Assembly: GCA_050251415.1 (NCBI GenBank) | Contig: JBFWMT010000010.1 | Span: 1 to 50,757 of the forward strand | Direction: 5' to 3' | Length of the DNA stretch: 50,757 nt | Source of the DNA: UBA8514 sp050251415 | GTDB taxonomy: Bacteria; Bacillota; Clostridia; Lachnospirales; Anaerotignaceae | Notes under the pieces: generated by a model | Databases searched by the model: none | What the model saw: the letters and a program-made list of their open reading frames with translations, nothing else | What the model was told of the DNA's origin: nothing | Program-made: the position numbers and the translations under genes | Part shown: piece by piece, positions 42,917 through 50,757 of the stretch | How positions within the stretch are numbered: the first letter of the stretch is position 1 | Layout of the letters: each line of letters begins with the position of its first letter

Positions 42917-43342
42917 ATGGGAAAAATAGCAGTAATTTATTGGAGTGGTACTGGAAATACAGCCGCGATGGCAGAAGAAATTGCAAAAGGAATTAATGAA
43001 AATGGTTCAGAGGCTGATTTATTTTCAGTAGACGCTTTTAGTGGAAGTATATCCGACTATGAGAAAATTGCTTTTGGCTGCCCATCTATGGGAGATGAGG
43101 TGCTTGAAGAAAGCGAATTCGAACCATTTTTTGAAAAAATTGAAAATAGCCTTGGTGGTAAGAAGGTTGTGCTTTTTGGCTCATACGGCTGGGGTGATGG
43201 TCAGTGGATGCGTGACTGGCAAGAAAGAGTAGAATCTAAAGGTGCAAACCTTTTTTCTGAAGGACTTATTGCAAATAGCTTTCCTGATGCCAGCGCTAAA
43301 GAGAAATGCTACACATTAGGAAAAGGTTTTGTTGCTTTCTAA
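42917..43342 (+). CDS. flavodoxin
   Basis: A 141-residue FMN flavodoxin: phosphate-binding loop YWSGTGNTAAMA near the N-terminus, FGCPSMGDE and GSYGWGDGQWM around the flavin. It replaces ferredoxin as electron carrier when iron is scarce, which fits the DtxR/feo surroundings. The ATG at 42917 has AGGAGG upstream; the longer open frame begins inside the preceding stop region. Confidence 0.93.
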   Translation: MGKIAVIYWSGTGNTAAMAEEIAKGINENGSEADLFSVDAFSGSISDYEKIAFGCPSMGDEVLEESEFEPFFEKIENSLGGKKVVLFGSYGWGDGQWMRDWQERVESKGANLFSEGLIANSFPDASAKEKCYTLGKGFVAF

Positions 43343-43439
43343 ATCCATTAGTTAAAAGGTAATGCTATTATATTGAGGAAAATCCTGCATTTTCTCATTA
43401 ACGTTAATTACAGTACATTAAAGTAAATAAATTTCAACT

Positions 43440-43470
43440 AAAGCGGCTCTGATGTGAGTCGCTTTTTATT
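43440..43470 (+). terminator. intrinsic terminator after the flavodoxin gene
   Basis: AAAGCGGCTC / GAGTCGCTTT (one G-U) with a 6-nt loop and T5. The gap up to 43633 also holds two TGACGTCA palindromes (43534-43541 and 43558-43565) and no gene. Confidence 0.85.
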
Positions 43471-43633
43471 TCATTTAGGTTAGTAATACATATTGGAAAT
43501 TTAACTCTTTTAGAAATTATGCAGTGTAAAAAATGACGTCAAACATAGTTAAATGATTGACGTCATAAATAATTTCAAATTAAATATACATCCACTTAAC
43601 AGAAAACGGTTAAACTCTCCTACATTAAAACTT

Positions 43634-43948
43634 TTATGCTTTTGTCTTATTTTCATTATTAAATATAAATCCAATTTTAACACAGTCTATACCTATAACC
43701 ATGGTATGCTCTTCTGTTTTAAAAATCATAGGAAGTCCGTTTTTCTTAACAACCACTGCATCTTTTCTTTTTCCATCTTTATTCCAGTAATAAAGAAAAT
43801 AAAAATCCTCTTCATTTTTAACTGCCCAAGTAAATTCGCTCATATACTTAACAAAAAACTCTTCATCACAATTAAAGTATTTAAGCAGCTCCTTTTGAGC
43901 ATTATTATAGTTTTCTATAAAATTCTTTTTTGTATCACAATTACACAT
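43634..43948 (-). CDS. hypothetical protein, 104 residues
   Basis: I do not recognise this protein. It starts MCNCDTKKNF, has a helix-rich first half (KNFIENYNNAQKELLKYF) and a second half with alternating strands (DFYFLYYWNKDG, AVVVKKNGLPMIF, HTMVIGIDCVKIGFIF), like a small alpha/beta or PAS-sized domain. No signal peptide or membrane helix. GGAGGG precedes the ATG at 43948, which supports expression. It stands alone between the flavodoxin cluster and uvrA. Confidence 0.65.
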   Translation of the reverse strand: MCNCDTKKNFIENYNNAQKELLKYFNCDEEFFVKYMSEFTWAVKNEEDFYFLYYWNKDGKRKDAVVVKKNGLPMIFKTEEHTMVIGIDCVKIGFIFNNENKTKA

Positions 43949-44005
43949 AAGATGCACCCTCCATAGCAATTTTCATAATCCCTATATATGGTACAATCAT
44001 TACGC

Positions 44006-46849
44006 TTAGTTTGTCAACCTGTTTAGATACTTTTTCAAATATTTCCCAGTGTAAGACCCCATATTCTCCGCAACTTCTTCTGGCGTGCCAACAGCAACAA
44101 TCTCTCCGCCGCCATCTCCCCCCTCTGGTCCAAGGTCTATAATATAATCCGCAGTTTTAATAACATCTAAATTATGCTCTATTACAACTACCGTATTCCC
44201 ACCCTCTGCCAAGCACTGTAAAATTTCTATTAGCTTGTGCACATCAGCAGTATGCAGTCCTGTTGTAGGCTCATCCAGTATATACATGGTGCGTCCCGTA
44301 CTTCTGCGGCTAAGTTCTGTTGCCAGCTTTACCCTTTGCGCCTCTCCTCCCGACAAAGTTGTAGATGACTGACCAAGCCTTACATAGCTAAGGCCAACAT
44401 CGTAAAGTGTTTGCAATTTGTTTCTTAGCTTAGGAAGGTTAGAGAAAAATTCTAAAGCATCCTCCACTGTCATATCCAGTACGTCAGCAATGGTTTTACC
44501 TTTATACTTCACCTCAAGGGTTTCACGGTTATATCGCTTGCCGTGGCAAACTTCACATGGCACAAAAATATCAGGCAGAAAATGCATTTCAATTTTGACT
44601 ATTCCATCCCCGCTGCATGCTTCACATCTTCCACCCTTTACATTAAAACTGAACCGTCCCTTTTTGTAGCCACGCATTTTTGCTTCAGTTGTTTGAGAAA
44701 AAACATCTCTTATTAGGTCGAAAAGCCCTGTATATGTGGCCGGATTGCTTCGTGGTGTTCTTCCTATAGGCGATTGGTCAATATTTATTATTTTGTCCAG
44801 TTTTTCAATCCCAGTCATGTCCATGTGTATAGCAGGCTTGCACTTGGCTCTGTTCAAATCCCTTGCAAGACGTTTATACAAAATTTCATTTACAAGAGAT
44901 GATTTGCCTGAACCGCTTACACCTGTAACACATGTGAAAATACCAAGGGGTACATCTATATTTATATTTTTAAGATTATTGGCTTCTGCTCCAATAATTT
45001 TAAGCATATTGCTCTGGTCAATGCTACGTCTTTCTTTAGGTACGGGGATGAACTTTGCTCCACTTAAATATTGCCCTGTAACGGAATTTTGGCACTTCAT
45101 AATATCCTCTACTGTACCCGAAAAAATAACTTCACCGCCATTTTCCCCTGCCGCTGGACCAATGTCTACAATATAGTCGCTTTCAAGCATTGTATCCTCG
45201 TCATGTTCAACCACTATAAGTGAGTTCCCGATATCACGCAGATTTTTCAGTGTTTTTATCAGCTTGTCATTGTCCCTTTGGTGCAAACCAATGCTTGGTT
45301 CATCCAAAATATAAACAACACCAACAAGGCCAGAACCAATTTGTGTTGCAAGACGAATTCGCTGTGCCTCACCACCTGAAAGAGTTCCTGCTGCACGGGA
45401 AAGAGTAAGATATTCCAAACCAACGTCCACTAAAAACCCAATACGCGCATTAATTTCTTTAAGTATTTGGTCTGCAATCATGGTATCTCTGCTATTTAAG
45501 CTTAATGATGCAAAGAACTTTTGTATTTCCTTAATTGAAAGCTGCGTAACCTGTGAAATATTTTTATCTCCAACAGTTATTGCCAATACCTCGGGTTTAA
45601 GCCTGTCCCCATGACATGTAGGGCAACTAATGTTGGTCATATATTCCTCATAATCCTGGCGCATTGTTTCAGAGGTTTCGGCATAGCGGCGCTGAAGATT
45701 GTTTATAACACCTTCAAAATTATAGGCGTAGGTTCCACCACCATTGGCATTTTTGTAATTAATTGAAATTTTTTCACCTTGTGTACCATAAAAAATAATA
45801 TTCACAATCTCTAGTGGAAGCTCTTTAAAAGGTGTATCAAGACTGAAATTGTACTTTTGAGAAAGTGCCTCAAATAACACCGCACTCATGCTGTCTGTAG
45901 TTGAAATGGAATTATATCCTGGCGCACAAATTGCCCCTTGTTTAATGCTTAGGGCCTTATTGGGAACCACCAAATCGGGGTCAAATTTCATTTGTACACC
46001 AAGCCCTGTGCACTCAGGGCATGCTCCACTAGGGTTGTTAAAAGAAAACAGCCTTGGTTCAATATCTCCCAAACTTATACCACAATCAGGGCAGGCAAAA
46101 TTTTGACTAAACAACATATCCTCATCTGTATCGGTATTATTAACCACCAGCAATCCACCAGATAGTGCCATAACGGTTTCAATAGATTCCGTCAGCCGCT
46201 TTTGTATACCCTCACGTATAACAAGCCGGTCTACAACTATTTCTATTGTATGCTTGTTGTTTTTTACAAGCTTAATTTCCTCACTAAGTTCATAAATAAT
46301 GCCATCCACCCTAACACGGGCATAGCCACTTTTTTTCGCATCTTCCAGAAGTTTAACATGTTCGCCCTTTCGCCCCTTTACAACAGGTGCAAGAAGCATA
46401 AACTTAGTTCTCTCTGGCAAAGCCAGTACTTGGTCAACAATTTGGTCTATGCTCTGTTTTCTTATTTCTCTGCCACATTTAGGACAATGCGGTGTACCTA
46501 TTCTTGCAAATAAAAGCCTTAAATAATCATATATTTCTGTTACCGTACCTACCGTTGAACGTGGATTGTGGCTAGTAGTTTTTTGGTCTATGGATATTGC
46601 AGGGGAAAGCCCCTCAATATATTCCACATCCGGTTTTTCCATTTGCCCCAAAAACTGCCTTGCATAGCTGGAAAGGCTTTCTACATAACGTCTTTGCCCC
46701 TCGGCATAAATGGTGTCAAAAGCCAAAGAGGATTTGCCAGAGCCGCTTACTCCTGTAAAAACCACAAGCTTGTCTCTTGGAATTTCCAGATTTATATTTT
46801 TTAGATTATGTTCTTTTGCTCCACGTATAATAATTTTGTCTTTACTCAT
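44006..46849 (-). CDS. uvrA: excinuclease ABC subunit A
   Basis: UvrA finds bulky DNA lesions and loads UvrB. The 947 residues contain two ABC ATPase halves (GVSGSGKSSLAFDT near 30 and GVSGSGKSSLVNEI near 640), two signature sequences (LSGGEAQRIRLAT and LSGGEAQRVKLAT), and zinc-binding cysteine groups including CPKCGRE, CPDC and CEAC/CEVC. Full length. It follows uvrB by 11 bp, a conserved pair usually repressed by LexA; I saw no clear SOS box upstream of uvrB. Confidence 0.98.
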   Translation of the reverse strand: MSKDKIIIRGAKEHNLKNINLEIPRDKLVVFTGVSGSGKSSLAFDTIYAEGQRRYVESLSSYARQFLGQMEKPDVEYIEGLSPAISIDQKTTSHNPRSTVGTVTEIYDYLRLLFARIGTPHCPKCGREIRKQSIDQIVDQVLALPERTKFMLLAPVVKGRKGEHVKLLEDAKKSGYARVRVDGIIYELSEEIKLVKNNKHTIEIVVDRLVIREGIQKRLTESIETVMALSGGLLVVNNTDTDEDMLFSQNFACPDCGISLGDIEPRLFSFNNPSGACPECTGLGVQMKFDPDLVVPNKALSIKQGAICAPGYNSISTTDSMSAVLFEALSQKYNFSLDTPFKELPLEIVNIIFYGTQGEKISINYKNANGGGTYAYNFEGVINNLQRRYAETSETMRQDYEEYMTNISCPTCHGDRLKPEVLAITVGDKNISQVTQLSIKEIQKFFASLSLNSRDTMIADQILKEINARIGFLVDVGLEYLTLSRAAGTLSGGEAQRIRLATQIGSGLVGVVYILDEPSIGLHQRDNDKLIKTLKNLRDIGNSLIVVEHDEDTMLESDYIVDIGPAAGENGGEVIFSGTVEDIMKCQNSVTGQYLSGAKFIPVPKERRSIDQSNMLKIIGAEANNLKNINIDVPLGIFTCVTGVSGSGKSSLVNEILYKRLARDLNRAKCKPAIHMDMTGIEKLDKIINIDQSPIGRTPRSNPATYTGLFDLIRDVFSQTTEAKMRGYKKGRFSFNVKGGRCEACSGDGIVKIEMHFLPDIFVPCEVCHGKRYNRETLEVKYKGKTIADVLDMTVEDALEFFSNLPKLRNKLQTLYDVGLSYVRLGQSSTTLSGGEAQRVKLATELSRRSTGRTMYILDEPTTGLHTADVHKLIEILQCLAEGGNTVVVIEHNLDVIKTADYIIDLGPEGGDGGGEIVAVGTPEEVAENMGSYTGKYLKKYLNRLTN

Positions 46850-46860
46850 TTTTTTACCTC

Positions 46861-48840
46861 TTAAATTAACATCTTTTTAATTTCAAGTATTTTGTCTCTA
46901 AGGTCGGCAGCTTTTTCAAACTGCAAATCCCTTGCTGCCTCTTTCATTTCCTTATCCATTTTCTTAATAAACTCTTTAAGTTCATCCTCGCTCATGCTTT
47001 CAGGGTCTTTATCAAAGCCAAACTTATGCTTTTCACTTACTCCCTTTGTTGCCTGTATAATTTCAAATACATCTTTTTTTATGGTTTGTGGCGTAATTCC
47101 GTGCAACTCATTGTAATCTTGCTGAATTTTCCGTCGTCTGCTGGTTTCATCAATTGCACACTTCATAGACCTTGTTATAACATCGGCGTACATTATTACC
47201 CTGCCTTCACTGTTACGTGCGGCACGCCCAACTGTCTGTATAAGAGATGTTTCAGAACGAAGAAAACCCTCCTTATCGGCATCTAAAATAGCCACAAGCG
47301 CAACCTCTGGTATGTCCAGACCTTCACGCAAAAGATTGATACCCACAAGTACATCAAATACGTCCATACGTAAATCTCGTATAATCTCCATTCGTTCCAT
47401 TGTAACAATATCCGAGTGCAGATACCGCACCCTAACACCCGCTTCACGCAGATACTCCGTAAGGCGCTCTGCCATCTTTTTTGTAAGGGTGGTTATAAGC
47501 ACTTTAAAGCCATCTGCAATGGTTTTGTTGGCTTCCACAAGTAAATCATCAATCTGCCCCGAAACTGGCTTAATGGTTATCACAGGGTCTAACAAACCCG
47601 TTGGTCTAATTATCTGTTCTGCAATTTGTTGAGAATGCTCTGCTTCATATTTTGAAGGCGTTGCCGATACAAAAAGCATTTGGTTTATTTTGCTTTCAAA
47701 CTCCGCAAATTGAAGTGGACGGTTGTCCAATGCCGACGGAAGTCTGAAACCAAAATTCACAAGGGTTGTTTTTCGAGATTTGTCCCCCTCATACATGCCT
47801 CTAATCTGGGGAACAGAAACATGGCTTTCATCTGCAATAATTAAAAAATCGTCAGGAAAGAAATCTATAAGAGTGCTTGGGGTGCTTCCTGCCTCTCTTA
47901 ATGCAAGATGTCGTGAATAATTTTCTATTCCAGAACAAAACCCCATTTCTCTCATCATTTCAATGTCATAATTGGTTCTCTGCTCAAGGCGTTGTGCCTC
48001 CAATAGCTTGTCCTCACTTTTCAGCTCTTTTAGCCTTTGGGCAAGCTCTTCCTCAATGTGACCAATGGCAATGTTCATTTTTTCAGGTGCTGTAGCGTAA
48101 TGTGATGCTGGAAAAATACTAACATGATTGCGAGTTCCTATTATTTCTCCCGTAAGAACATCAATTTCTGTTATTCTGTCTATCTCGTCGCCAAAAAATT
48201 CAATCCGCAGCGCGCTTTCGCTATTTGCGATTGGAAATACCTCCAGCACATCGCCCCTAACACGAAAACTTCCCCTCTGAAAATCCATGTCATTTCTGTC
48301 ATATTGAATTTCAATTAATTTGCGCATAACATCATCACGGTCTTTAATCATTCCAGGTCTAAGAGAAATCATCATTTCTTTGTAGTCCTCAGGGTCACCC
48401 AAACCGTAAATACATGATACACTGGCCACAATAAGCACGTCTTTACGCTCAATAAGTGCCGCAGTGGCAGAGTATCTAAGCTTATCAATTTCGTCATTTA
48501 CAGAGGAATCCTTTTCTATATAAGTATCCGTACTAGGCAGATATGCCTCTGGCTGATAATAGTCATAATAGCTAACAAAATATTCAACTGCGTTGTCGGG
48601 GAAAAACTCTTTAAACTCATTATACAACTGCCCAGCGAGTGTTTTATTATGGGCAATAACCAGCGTTGGCTTCTGTAATTTTTCAACAATATTGGCCATA
48701 GTAAAGGTTTTACCCGAGCCTGTAACCCCTACAAGCGTCTGAAATTTTTTACCCTCAATAAAACCTGTGGCAAGCTTTTCAATAGCCTGAGGCTGGTCGC
48801 CTGTTGGCTTATATTTTGAAACCACTTTGAATTGTGGCAT
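46861..48840 (-). CDS. uvrB: excinuclease ABC subunit B
   Basis: The damage-verifying helicase-like subunit, 659 residues. Walker A GVTGSGKTFT is near 40, the beta-hairpin YYDYYQPEAYLP follows, and the C-terminal half has the second helicase domain (LREGLDIPEV, QTVGRAARN) and the final UVR motif for UvrC/UvrA contact. Full length. GGAGG precedes the ATG. Confidence 0.98.
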   Translation of the reverse strand: MPQFKVVSKYKPTGDQPQAIEKLATGFIEGKKFQTLVGVTGSGKTFTMANIVEKLQKPTLVIAHNKTLAGQLYNEFKEFFPDNAVEYFVSYYDYYQPEAYLPSTDTYIEKDSSVNDEIDKLRYSATAALIERKDVLIVASVSCIYGLGDPEDYKEMMISLRPGMIKDRDDVMRKLIEIQYDRNDMDFQRGSFRVRGDVLEVFPIANSESALRIEFFGDEIDRITEIDVLTGEIIGTRNHVSIFPASHYATAPEKMNIAIGHIEEELAQRLKELKSEDKLLEAQRLEQRTNYDIEMMREMGFCSGIENYSRHLALREAGSTPSTLIDFFPDDFLIIADESHVSVPQIRGMYEGDKSRKTTLVNFGFRLPSALDNRPLQFAEFESKINQMLFVSATPSKYEAEHSQQIAEQIIRPTGLLDPVITIKPVSGQIDDLLVEANKTIADGFKVLITTLTKKMAERLTEYLREAGVRVRYLHSDIVTMERMEIIRDLRMDVFDVLVGINLLREGLDIPEVALVAILDADKEGFLRSETSLIQTVGRAARNSEGRVIMYADVITRSMKCAIDETSRRRKIQQDYNELHGITPQTIKKDVFEIIQATKGVSEKHKFGFDKDPESMSEDELKEFIKKMDKEMKEAARDLQFEKAADLRDKILEIKKMLI

Positions 48841-48921
48841 TTTCCCACCTCCAATAAGAACTGTTGTTCTATTATATCACAACTATTATTTATTTTACAC
48901 TATTTTATGTGAAAAAATTTA

Positions 48922-48950
48922 CAAAAAAATGCCCAAATTTGATTTGGGCA
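48922..48950 (-). terminator. intrinsic terminator after the DapA-family gene
   Basis: ATGCCCAAAT / ATTTGGGCAT, 10-bp perfect stem, followed on the minus strand by TTTTTTTG. It separates this gene from uvrB-uvrA. Confidence 0.9.
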
Positions 48951-49010
48951 TCATTTCTGCTTAAATATTAAAATTTCTTTGTTCTCGCAGATTATTGCAA
49001 AAAAACTGCA

Positions 49011-49910
49011 TTAAATTTTCTGCAATTGCAGTTCTTCAATTATTTCTTTAAGTTTTTCTTCCTGTGCATCCGTTGCATTTAAAAAAGGTGCTGTCATATA
49101 TTCGCTTATGCCAAGCCCACGTAAATTAAGAGCTCGCTTCATAATTGCTATGTAAGGAGAACCAACTGCATAAATTTTCATTGCAATATTAACTTTTTTC
49201 TGGCACAAAGAAATTGCATCATAATCCTTATCCCTAACAGCTTGAACCCATTGTGCAAACACCTCTGGCATAAGGTTTGAAAGCCCACCAATGACACCTG
49301 CACCACCGCCAAGGGCAACAATTGCAAAATTCTCATCATAGCCGCTAAAAATCTGAAAGTCTGGGAATTCAGGCAAAATTAGATTAATCAAATCTCTTGT
49401 ATGTGCTACAAGACTTATTGTGTCTTTATAGCCAACTATGTTTTTATGCTTTCTTAGCAAATTTAGGGTAATCTGTGGTGTAAGGTCATGTCCTGTAATA
49501 TCAGGGAAATTATAAAGATACATCGGTCCATTGATACCATCAGCCACTATATCGTAAAAATTTTCTATACAGTCATCTGTAAGTTTGAAGTAGTACGGAC
49601 TTATAACCATAACTCCGTCAGCACCTTTGTTAAGAGCATAGTTGCCAAGCTCTATAGTTTCGGTTGTGCTCATCCTGCTTGTGCCTATATAAAGGCTTAT
49701 TTTTCCCTTACAATACTCAGTTGAAATATCAATAAGCTCTTTAACCTCATCCATTGTCATGTTAAAAAACTCGCCTGTACTGCCCATAACAACAATTCCG
49801 TCAACTCCGCCCTTAATAAGGTGGTCGTAAAGCTTTTTATTACCGTCCTTATCAAGCCTTCCATTTTCATCAAAAATAGTAACAGCTGGTGTCAAATATC
49901 TAGCTTTCAT
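49011..49910 (-). CDS. DapA-family (class I pyruvate-type) aldolase/lyase, not clearly DapA
   Basis: A 299-residue TIM-barrel lyase with GSTGEF (43-48), Tyr133 in YLYNFPDITG and the Schiff-base Lys162 in GYKDTIS. Dihydrodipicolinate synthase normally has Arg after this Tyr loop (YNVPSRT); here it reads YNFPDITGHD, more like N-acetylneuraminate lyase or sugar-acid aldolase relatives. So I call the family only. AGGGGG lies upstream; the second of two adjacent ATGs gives the better spacing. It is between terminators and monocistronic. Confidence 0.85.
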   Translation of the reverse strand: MKARYLTPAVTIFDENGRLDKDGNKKLYDHLIKGGVDGIVVMGSTGEFFNMTMDEVKELIDISTEYCKGKISLYIGTSRMSTTETIELGNYALNKGADGVMVISPYYFKLTDDCIENFYDIVADGINGPMYLYNFPDITGHDLTPQITLNLLRKHKNIVGYKDTISLVAHTRDLINLILPEFPDFQIFSGYDENFAIVALGGGAGVIGGLSNLMPEVFAQWVQAVRDKDYDAISLCQKKVNIAMKIYAVGSPYIAIMKRALNLRGLGISEYMTAPFLNATDAQEEKLKEIIEELQLQKI

Positions 49911-49952
49911 CATTTTCCCCCTAATAAACTATAGCTGGCAATATTGCCTAAG

Positions 49953-49984
49953 AAAATGCTGATTTAACATAATCAGCATTTTCC
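49953..49984 (-). terminator. intrinsic terminator after rnc
   Basis: AAAATGCTGATT / AATCAGCATTTT with a 6-nt loop, followed by CTTAGG; the stem begins at the rnc stop codon. The weak T-run makes read-through to the next gene possible. Confidence 0.75.
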
Positions 49985-50679
49985 TAACTATTCATATGTT
50001 TAATAGCAGCTCCTGCAGCGCTCTGCTCCGCCTCTTTTTTACTTTTTCCAACGCCTGTGCCAAGTGTATTCCCGTTGTGGTACACCTCAACAATAAATTC
50101 CTTGCCGTGGTCTGGGCCTCTTTCACCTGTTATAGCATAGCTTACAGGCATTCGGCTTGTTTTCTGTATAATTTCTTGAAGTCGTGTTTTGTAATCAATA
50201 TTTTTAAAGCTACTCTTTAGTTCCTCAACAACGCTTACCATAAGGCTTAAAACGTATTTTTCCACATCTTCCATGCCGCCATCAATGCAAATTGCACCGA
50301 TAACCGCCTCAAAGGCATCAGCTAAAACCGATTCACGGTCACGTCCGCCAGTAATTTCCTCACCTTTACCAAGTTGTAAAAAATCGCCTAAGCCTATTTC
50401 ACGTGCTTTTTTTGCCAAAGAACTCTCACATACAACACCTGCACGCAGTTTTGTAAGCTCACCCTCTGGCATTTCAGGAAACTTTTCATAAATAAATTTA
50501 CTGATTACAAGGTCTAGTGCGGCATCACCTAAAAACTCAAGGCGTTCATTATAATCAAACTTGCCAAGCTTGTGCTCATTTGCATAGGAGCTGTGGGTAA
50601 AGGCTAACAACAATGTATCCTTGTTTTTAAATGAATATTTAATTTTTTCTTCAAATTCAGTTAAATTTATTTTGTTCAT
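49984..50679 (-). CDS. rnc: ribonuclease III
   Basis: RNase III cuts double-stranded RNA in rRNA and mRNA processing. The 231 residues have the signature NERLEFLGDAALDLVIS (44-60), the second acidic site DAFEAVIGAI, and a C-terminal dsRNA-binding domain (YKTRLQEIIQK to KKEAEQSAAGAAIK). The ATG at 50679 has GGAG 8 nt upstream, inside the acpP stop region. acpP-rnc is the usual order, but smc does not follow here. Confidence 0.96.
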   Translation of the reverse strand: MNKINLTEFEEKIKYSFKNKDTLLLAFTHSSYANEHKLGKFDYNERLEFLGDAALDLVISKFIYEKFPEMPEGELTKLRAGVVCESSLAKKAREIGLGDFLQLGKGEEITGGRDRESVLADAFEAVIGAICIDGGMEDVEKYVLSLMVSVVEELKSSFKNIDYKTRLQEIIQKTSRMPVSYAITGERGPDHGKEFIVEVYHNGNTLGTGVGKSKKEAEQSAAGAAIKHMNS

Positions 50680-50684
50680 CAAAT

Positions 50685-50757
50685 TTACTCCACTACTTCC
50701 TTAACGTAATCAATGGCATCTCCAACTGTTTTAATTTTTTCTACGTCTTCATTTTCG
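50685..50757 (-). CDS. acpP: acyl carrier protein, C-terminal end (runs off window)
   Basis: The last 23 codons of an ACP: ENEDVEKIKTVGDAIDYVK and an acidic end, typical of helix 3-4 of fatty-acid-synthesis ACP. The phosphopantetheine serine lies beyond the right edge. Its stop is 5 bp before the rnc ATG. Confidence 0.85.
   Translation of the reverse strand, partial: ENEDVEKIKTVGDAIDYVKEVVE

Overview
This window looks like a chromosomal segment of a low-GC, anaerobic, Gram-positive bacterium of the class Clostridia, probably Lachnospirales or a relative; I cannot go below that from sequence alone. The reasons are the AT-rich composition, strong AGGAGG ribosome sites, a CIRCE element before groESL, DegV, DUF2325 and DUF3793 proteins, meso-diaminopimelate dehydrogenase, and ferredoxin-type and oxygen-sensitive enzymes. 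Most of it is ordinary housekeeping DNA, largely on the minus strand. I see no tRNA, rRNA, phage, insertion sequence or CRISPR array.

Layout. 1-2.75 kb: rimP-nusA-ylxR-ylxQ-infB (minus; infB runs off the left edge). 2.8-8.05 kb: purine synthesis, purC-purF-purB from one promoter, then purA with its own promoter. 8.1-10.9 kb: an Mrp-type Fe-S carrier, and on the plus strand a NitT/TauT-type ABC ATPase and permease with no binding protein. 11-13.5 kb: ddh and a heavily damaged hybrid histidine kinase. 13.6-20.4 kb: cell envelope and division (FtsA-like protein, two LCP proteins, LtaS-like sulfatase). 20.5-25.3 kb: groESL, DegV, and a SARP-type regulator with a degenerate GGDEF-like tail. 25.3-26.7 kb: ferredoxin, Fe-S membrane protein and an acetyltransferase. 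26.9-33.7 kb: a six-gene polyamine operon preceded by a roughly 275-345 nt structured RNA with its own promoter and two terminators. 33.9-38 kb: purine nucleoside phosphorylase, a DJ-1/PfpI protein, an aldo/keto reductase with its MerR regulator, and an HD-GYP protein. 38-43.4 kb: the feo iron-uptake operon divergent from a DtxR-family regulator cluster (second regulator, DUF2325, DUF3793, flavodoxin). 43.6-50.8 kb: a small unknown protein, uvrB-uvrA, a DapA-family lyase, rnc and the end of acpP.

How the parts work together. The polyamine operon encodes agmatine and putrescine formation plus two separate routes to spermidine: the decarboxylated-AdoMet route (SpeD/SpeE) and the aspartate-semialdehyde route (carboxyspermidine dehydrogenase/decarboxylase). 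The feo region carries four exact copies of the palindrome TTAGC-N4-GCTAA, two of them directly downstream of well-formed promoters, so feo and the flavodoxin cluster probably form one local metal-responsive regulon. The aldo/keto reductase has a classic 19-bp-spacer MerR promoter.

The items most worth a second look are the structured RNA before speD, the TTAGC-N4-GCTAA regulon, the dual spermidine pathway, the decayed kinase with a frameshift, a nonsense codon and two deletions, and the ABC transporter without a binding protein. All calls come from reading the sequence by eye; no database search was run.
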